This document shows positions 6,219 through 9,550 of a stretch of DNA of 9,550 bases, one piece after another. Position 1 is the first letter of the stretch. Each line of letters opens with the position of its first letter. Both the position numbers and the translations under genes were made by a program. Source of the DNA: an uncultured Sphingomonadales bacterium (GTDB taxonomy: Bacteria; Pseudomonadota; Alphaproteobacteria; Sphingomonadales; Sphingomonadaceae); contig CAJBSR010000203.1 in the NCBI GenBank assembly GCA_903958285.1, forward strand, positions 1 to 9,550, given 5' to 3'. Below the pieces are notes generated by a model. That model ran no database searches and had not been told where the DNA came from. It saw only the letters and a program-made list of their open reading frames with translations.

Positions 6219-7716
6219 TACCCGCATCCTGACGAGAAACGCGGATGGCTTCTTCCGCGGTGGTGACGCCGTCGCGCACGAGGCCGAGCACGGATTGAGA
6301 CAAGGTTGGCGCGTTCGCAAAAACATGGCGCGAAATGCGGTCCTCATCTGATCCGTCGTTGATCATCTGGCGGATGCTGTCATCGATGCGGATCGCTTCA
6401 TAGACGCCGACGCGGCCTTTAAAGCCGGTGTCATTGCACTGGGCGCAGCCGCCGGGTTCAAAGATGCGCTCTGCATTGAGGCCGGGCAGCTGGCGGTTGG
6501 CATCGGTGGCTGCATGTTCGACGCGGCAATGGGGGCACAAACGCCGGACAAGGCGCTGCGCCAGCACCGCGCGCAATGTGGAGGCGAGCAGAAAGGGCTC
6601 CACCTTCATGTCACGCAGGCGGGTGATTGCCCCAACCGCATCATTGGTGTGGACCGTGGACAAAACGAGGTGGCCGGTCAGCGAGGCCTGCACGGCAATT
6701 TCCGCTGTTTCCCGGTCACGGATTTCCCCGATCATCACCACATCAGGGTCCTGCCGCAAAATGGCGCGCAAGCCTGCGGCAAAGGTCATGCCGACCTTGG
6801 CATTCACCTGTGTCTGGCCGACGCCTTCAATGGCGTATTCCACCGGATCTTCGACCGTCAGGATGTTGCGCGATCCGTTGTTGAGAAGCCGCAGACCTGC
6901 ATAAAGCGATGTCGTCTTGCCGGATCCTGTCGGGCCGGTGACCAGCACGATGCCATTTGGTTCCGATAGGGCGCCACGGAAGACCGCAAGGCTCGCCGGA
7001 TCCATGCCGAGCTCATCCAGGCCCATGGCGGCATTGTCCTTGTCGAGGATACGCAACACCACCCGTTCCCCGGCACGGGCCGGAAGCGTCGAGACGCGCA
7101 CGTCGAGCTGCTTTCCACCCAATGTCAGTGAAATGCGGCCATCCTGCGGGATGCGGCGTTCGGCAATGTCGAGGCGTGCCATCACCTTGATGCGGCTGAC
7201 GACAACAGGCGCGACATGGGCGGGCAGACGCAGCGCTTCACGCAACAATCCATCGATCCGCATCCGCACGACAAGCGCGGATTCAAAAGGCTCGACGTGC
7301 ACGTCGGACACGCCCTGCCGCACGGCTTCTGCGATCATGCCGTTGATCAGACGAATGACAGGGGCATCGTCGGCTGTGTCGAGAAGATCATCTGCCGAGG
7401 GCATGCCGCCGACGAACAGATCGTTCTCTTCTTCTGCGCCGAATTCTCCGGCGGCAGCGGCCGTCGAGCCGTCCAGCGCATAGGTGCGCGACAATTGATC
7501 ATCGAAAAGTTCGTCGCTGGTCGGTTCAACCGAAAACGGACGCTGAAGCCAACGGCGCAGTTCCGGCAAGGCGCGGGCATCGGCACCCGGCCGCATCAAG
7601 ACCCGAAGACCGCCCTCAGCGCCGTCTTGGAGGAGGACCCCATGTTTGCGCACAAAGGCATAGGGCAGGACAAGTGTGTCCACCGTTTCTGATTCAATGG
7701 GGACCTGTTCGGTCAA
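6205..7716 (-). CDS. gspE: GspE, T2SS assembly ATPase
   Basis: GspE is the cytoplasmic AAA+-like secretion ATPase of the GspE/PilB family. It powers pseudopilus assembly and docks on GspL and GspF. The protein is 503 aa, the usual size. Residues 1 to about 100 are the variable N-terminal domain expected to bind GspL. The nucleotide-binding core has Walker A GPTGSGKT at 261-268 (Lys267), the Asp box ILTVEDPVEY at 285-294, Walker B DPDVVMIGEIRD at 323-334 and the His box TGHLVLSTVHTND at 347-359. A tetracysteine zinc site is present as C394-X2-C397 and C424-X2-C427, which is typical of GspE. The chosen start is a TTG at 7714-7716 that overlaps the gspD TGA as TTGA. A GAAGGG sits 8 nt upstream, and the residues just after the start (LVLPYAFVRKHGV) look like family sequence. 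The next Met is residue 41, too far in. The 3' end overlaps gspF by 14-23 nt. The function is certain; the start is probable. Confidence 0.97.
   Translation of the reverse strand: MTEQVPIESETVDTLVLPYAFVRKHGVLLQDGAEGGLRVLMRPGADARALPELRRWLQRPFSVEPTSDELFDDQLSRTYALDGSTAAAAGEFGAEEENDLFVGGMPSADDLLDTADDAPVIRLINGMIAEAVRQGVSDVHVEPFESALVVRMRIDGLLREALRLPAHVAPVVVSRIKVMARLDIAERRIPQDGRISLTLGGKQLDVRVSTLPARAGERVVLRILDKDNAAMGLDELGMDPASLAVFRGALSEPNGIVLVTGPTGSGKTTSLYAGLRLLNNGSRNILTVEDPVEYAIEGVGQTQVNAKVGMTFAAGLRAILRQDPDVVMIGEIRDRETAEIAVQASLTGHLVLSTVHTNDAVGAITRLRDMKVEPFLLASTLRAVLAQRLVRRLCPHCRVEHAATDANRQLPGLNAERIFEPGGCAQCNDTGFKGRVGVYEAIRIDDSIRQMINDGSDEDRISRHVFANAPTLSQSVLGLVRDGVTTAEEAIRVSRQDAGSEQL
6227..6230 (-). 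promoter_or_regulatory. Ribosome binding site for gspF (favours the GTG start)
   Basis: The minus strand reads AGGA, 8 nt before the GTG at 6216-6218. The last A is the first base of the competing ATG (6225-6227), which therefore has no usable spacing. This favours the GTG start. Confidence 0.55.
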
Positions 7717-9550
7717 TTCTTTGGCCCTTCTGCGGCCGGTGGCGCGGCGGGGGCAGCTTCAGTCGCGGCAGGCGCCGGGAGAGGAAGCTCCGCCCCCATA
7801 TAGTCGCGGACCAGCTCGTCGAGGCTGGGCTCCTCATTGGGGCGCAGCAGGAGTTGCTGGTCGCGGATATAGCCATAGCGACGTTCGGCAAGCTTGCGGG
7901 CATCTTCGGCGTTGCGCAGGATCGTCGGGCGGATGAAGACCATCAAATTGGTCTTGTCACGCGATTTGGCGCGCGACCGGAAGAGCTGGCCCAGCCCCGG
8001 AATGTCGCCGAGCAAGGGGATCTTCTCGATCGTGCGGCGTTCATTGTCATCCAACAGACCGCCCAACGCCACGATCTGCCCGTCATCGACGGTTACGGTC
8101 GTCTGGATTTCCCGCTTGTTGAGGATGAGGTCATTGCCATTGTTGCTGACAGGCCCGGCAATCGAGCTGACCTCTTGCCGGATGAACAGCTTGATCGCAT
8201 CGCCTTCATTAACCTGGGGCTTCACCTCAAGCTGGATGCCGACATTCTGGCGCTGCACGGTGCGGAAGGCATTTTCGAAGTTGTTGCCCAGCTTTTCGCC
8301 AGTCGTAATCGGCACTTCCTGCCCGACAAGGATCTTCGCCTCTTGGTTGTCGAGCGTGACGACCGATGGCGTCGAGAGGATGTTGGACTTGTTGTCCTGC
8401 TGGACGGCGTTGATGATGGCGCCGAAGACGCCATTATTGCCGACATTTGTCGCAAAGCCGCCAAAGGCGCCTGCAGCCCCAAGAACCGAATTGACCGCCG
8501 CTTGGGCGAGCTGATCGCTGACCGGATTGTTGGTCGTCGTGGTTGTGGTGTTGCCGTTGATCGTTGTGGTCGTCGTGTTCAGGTCCCGCGCAGCGACAGC
8601 GCCTGCAATGGTCAGAATATTGGGCGCGGCGTTTGAATAGTTGGTTGCGGCAAATGGGATGTTGCTGCCCGGCTTTCCGCCGAGCAGGAACTGGACGCCC
8701 AGCTTGCGTGCGGCGGTGTCCGAAATCTCGACGATGATCGCTTCGACCAGGACCTGCTCACGCCGTGTGTCCAACTGGCGGACGACATCTCCCAGCGTGC
8801 GCTGCATGTCTGACGGTGCGGAAATGATGATGGCGTTGGCGCCTTCATAGCGTGCGATGACCGGCGCGTTGCGGCCTCCGGAAGAGGGCGCTGAAACAGG
8901 GGTGGCTGCCGGGGTGGCTGGTGCGGTGGAACCGGTCGAGGACCCTTCGCTGCCGCCTGAAATCGCCGCTTGGCCGACAAGCTGTTGCAGTACGGGCAGG
9001 AGCTTCGCCGCGTCGGCATGCTGGAGCCAGATGACGCGGACTTCAGCGCCGCTTGCGGCGCGCTTGTCCAGATCACGGGCGATCGCGGCAAAGCGCGAGA
9101 CGGTGCCCCGATCCCCACGCAGGGCAAGCGAGTTGCTGCTGTCGATGGCGACGATGGCGACGCCGCCGCGGGCGTTCTCCCCACCGCCGCTGCTGCCCGT
9201 GATGAGCTGCTGCAGCGAGGTCGCGAGGTCACGTGCATTGGCGTTCTTCAGCGCGATCAGCTCCGTGGAGGCGCCGTCGGAATCAATCCGCTGGAGGAGG
9301 GACCGGATGCGACGGATATTGTCGGCATAGTCGGCGACAACAAGGCTATTGGCGCCGCGGTTGGCGGTGACAGACCCTTCACGGCTCACGAGCGGGCGGA
9401 GCGTGTCGACCGCAGAGGACGCCTCGATGGAACGCAGGCGGAAGACTTCCGTAATGAACTGGTTCCGAGCGGCACCAGACAAGCCGATTTTGCCCGGCTG
9501 GGCAGCGGCCGTTTCGGCTGGCTGAATGCGGTAGGCGCCGTTCGTCGTCG
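7713..9550 (-). CDS. gspD: GspD, outer-membrane secretin of the type II secretion system (5' end outside window)
   Basis: GspD forms the multimeric outer-membrane channel through which folded periplasmic proteins leave the cell. About 611 residues are visible. The frame is open through the window edge, so the signal peptide and nearly all of the N0 domain are missing. The first visible residues (NGAYRIQPAE) look like the end of N0. N1 follows at about visible residues 30-90 (FITEVFRLRSIEA, then SLVVADYADNIRRI), N2 at about 95-163, and N3 at about 170-262, interrupted by a Gly/Ser/Thr/Pro linker. The secretin domain begins near QVLVEAIIVEIS and carries the conserved VGQEVPI. The secretin signature is VALGGLLDD followed by IPLLGDIPGLGQLF (visible residues about 493-523). 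TNLMVFIRPTIL closes the barrel. The protein ends in an Ala/Pro-rich tail with no obvious long S-domain. The TGA stop (7713-7715) overlaps the gspE start. An in-frame TTG at 9482 is not the real start, because homologous sequence continues upstream of it. The family call is certain. Confidence 0.97.
   Translation of the reverse strand, partial: TTNGAYRIQPAETAAAQPGKIGLSGAARNQFITEVFRLRSIEASSAVDTLRPLVSREGSVTANRGANSLVVADYADNIRRIRSLLQRIDSDGASTELIALKNANARDLATSLQQLITGSSGGGENARGGVAIVAIDSSNSLALRGDRGTVSRFAAIARDLDKRAASGAEVRVIWLQHADAAKLLPVLQQLVGQAAISGGSEGSSTGSTAPATPAATPVSAPSSGGRNAPVIARYEGANAIIISAPSDMQRTLGDVVRQLDTRREQVLVEAIIVEISDTAARKLGVQFLLGGKPGSNIPFAATNYSNAAPNILTIAGAVAARDLNTTTTTINGNTTTTTTNNPVSDQLAQAAVNSVLGAAGAFGGFATNVGNNGVFGAIINAVQQDNKSNILSTPSVVTLDNQEAKILVGQEVPITTGEKLGNNFENAFRTVQRQNVGIQLEVKPQVNEGDAIKLFIRQEVSSIAGPVSNNGNDLILNKREIQTTVTVDDGQIVALGGLLDDNERRTIEKIPLLGDIPGLGQLFRSRAKSRDKTNLMVFIRPTILRNAEDARKLAERRYGYIRDQQLLLRPNEEPSLDELVRDYMGAELPLPAPAATEAAPAAPPAAEGPKN
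7725..7730 (-). promoter_or_regulatory. Ribosome binding site for gspE
   Basis: The minus strand reads GAAGGG, 8 nt before the TTG at 7714-7716. It lies inside the last codons of gspD. This site is the main reason to accept a TTG start for gspE. Confidence 0.65.
8526..8576 (-). repeat. Low-complexity Thr/Asn-rich insert within gspD
   Basis: An imperfect ACN/AAY triplet run codes for two threonine blocks (five and six Thr) separated by INGN and followed by NNP. It lies in the first half of the secretin domain, between the GVQFLLGG strand and the DNKSNILSTPSVVT strand. The run stays in frame and does not disrupt the domain. A surface or lumen-facing loop is the likely location; this is inference. 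Confidence 0.7.
8868..8957 (-). other. Gly/Ser/Thr/Ala/Pro linker in the N3 domain of GspD
   Basis: About 30 codons between LLPVLQQLVGQAAI and the NAPVIARYEGANAIII strand encode almost only Gly, Ser, Thr, Ala, Pro and Val. Secretin N3 domains commonly carry a flexible loop of variable length here, so it is read as a disordered insert inside N3 and not a domain boundary. Confidence 0.7.

Noticed and set aside
6228..6347. N-terminal extension of gspF by 40 residues
   Set aside because: It lies wholly inside gspE in another frame and has Cys/Pro/Arg-rich content unlike the GspF N-terminus.
7674..8636. 320-codon open frame on the plus strand
   Set aside because: It is antisense to gspD and the start of gspE. 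It has no family motif, and the long open run is explained by codon bias on the other strand.
1..9550. CRISPR arrays, tRNA/rRNA genes, insertion sequences, defence or toxin modules
   Set aside because: Every base is accounted for by gsp coding sequence or gaps under 20 nt, and no such signal was seen on either strand.

Overview
This window is one uninterrupted stretch of a type II secretion system (T2SS, general secretory pathway) operon. Every gene is on the minus strand, so transcription runs from position 9550 towards position 1. In transcription order the genes are gspD (5' end outside the window), gspE, gspF, gspG, gspH, gspI, gspJ, gspK, gspL, gspM and gspN (3' end outside the window). 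This is the classical gsp order. gspC, the usual first gene, would lie just beyond 9550 and cannot be seen.

The organism is a high-GC Gram-negative bacterium. The compact GspL (352 aa) and GspM (158 aa), the short alanine/proline-rich tail on the secretin, and a GspN following GspM resemble T2SS operons of Alphaproteobacteria, most likely Sphingomonadales. That placement is inferred from remembered protein style, not from a search.

Layout: outer-membrane secretin GspD (7713-9550), cytoplasmic ATPase GspE (6205-7716), inner-membrane platform GspF (4992-6218 or 6227), major pseudopilin GspG (4539-4982), minor pseudopilins GspH, GspI, GspJ and GspK (4048-4521, 3699-4061, 3106-3702, 2123-3109), platform bitopic proteins GspL and GspM (1068-2126, 595-1071), and GspN (1-598). 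Together they would build an envelope-spanning machine. GspE hydrolyses ATP on the GspL/GspF platform and drives assembly of a GspG pseudopilus tipped by GspH-I-J-K. The pseudopilus pushes folded periplasmic proteins through the GspD channel.

Almost every junction is an overlap: TTGA at D/E, a 14-23 nt overlap at E/F, 14 nt at H/I, ATGA at I/J, J/K, L/M and M/N, and GTGA at K/L. Only F/G (9 nt) and G/H (17 nt) have gaps. I see no room for an internal promoter or terminator, no RNA gene, no mobile element, no CRISPR array and no non-coding stretch over 20 bases. The set therefore reads as one translationally coupled transcript whose promoter lies upstream of the window.

I find no previously undescribed system here. 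The points worth a second look are details: non-ATG starts, unequal ribosome binding sites around the major pseudopilin, long acidic prepilin leaders, threonine-rich and glycine/serine-rich inserts in the secretin, and altered conserved loops in GspF.
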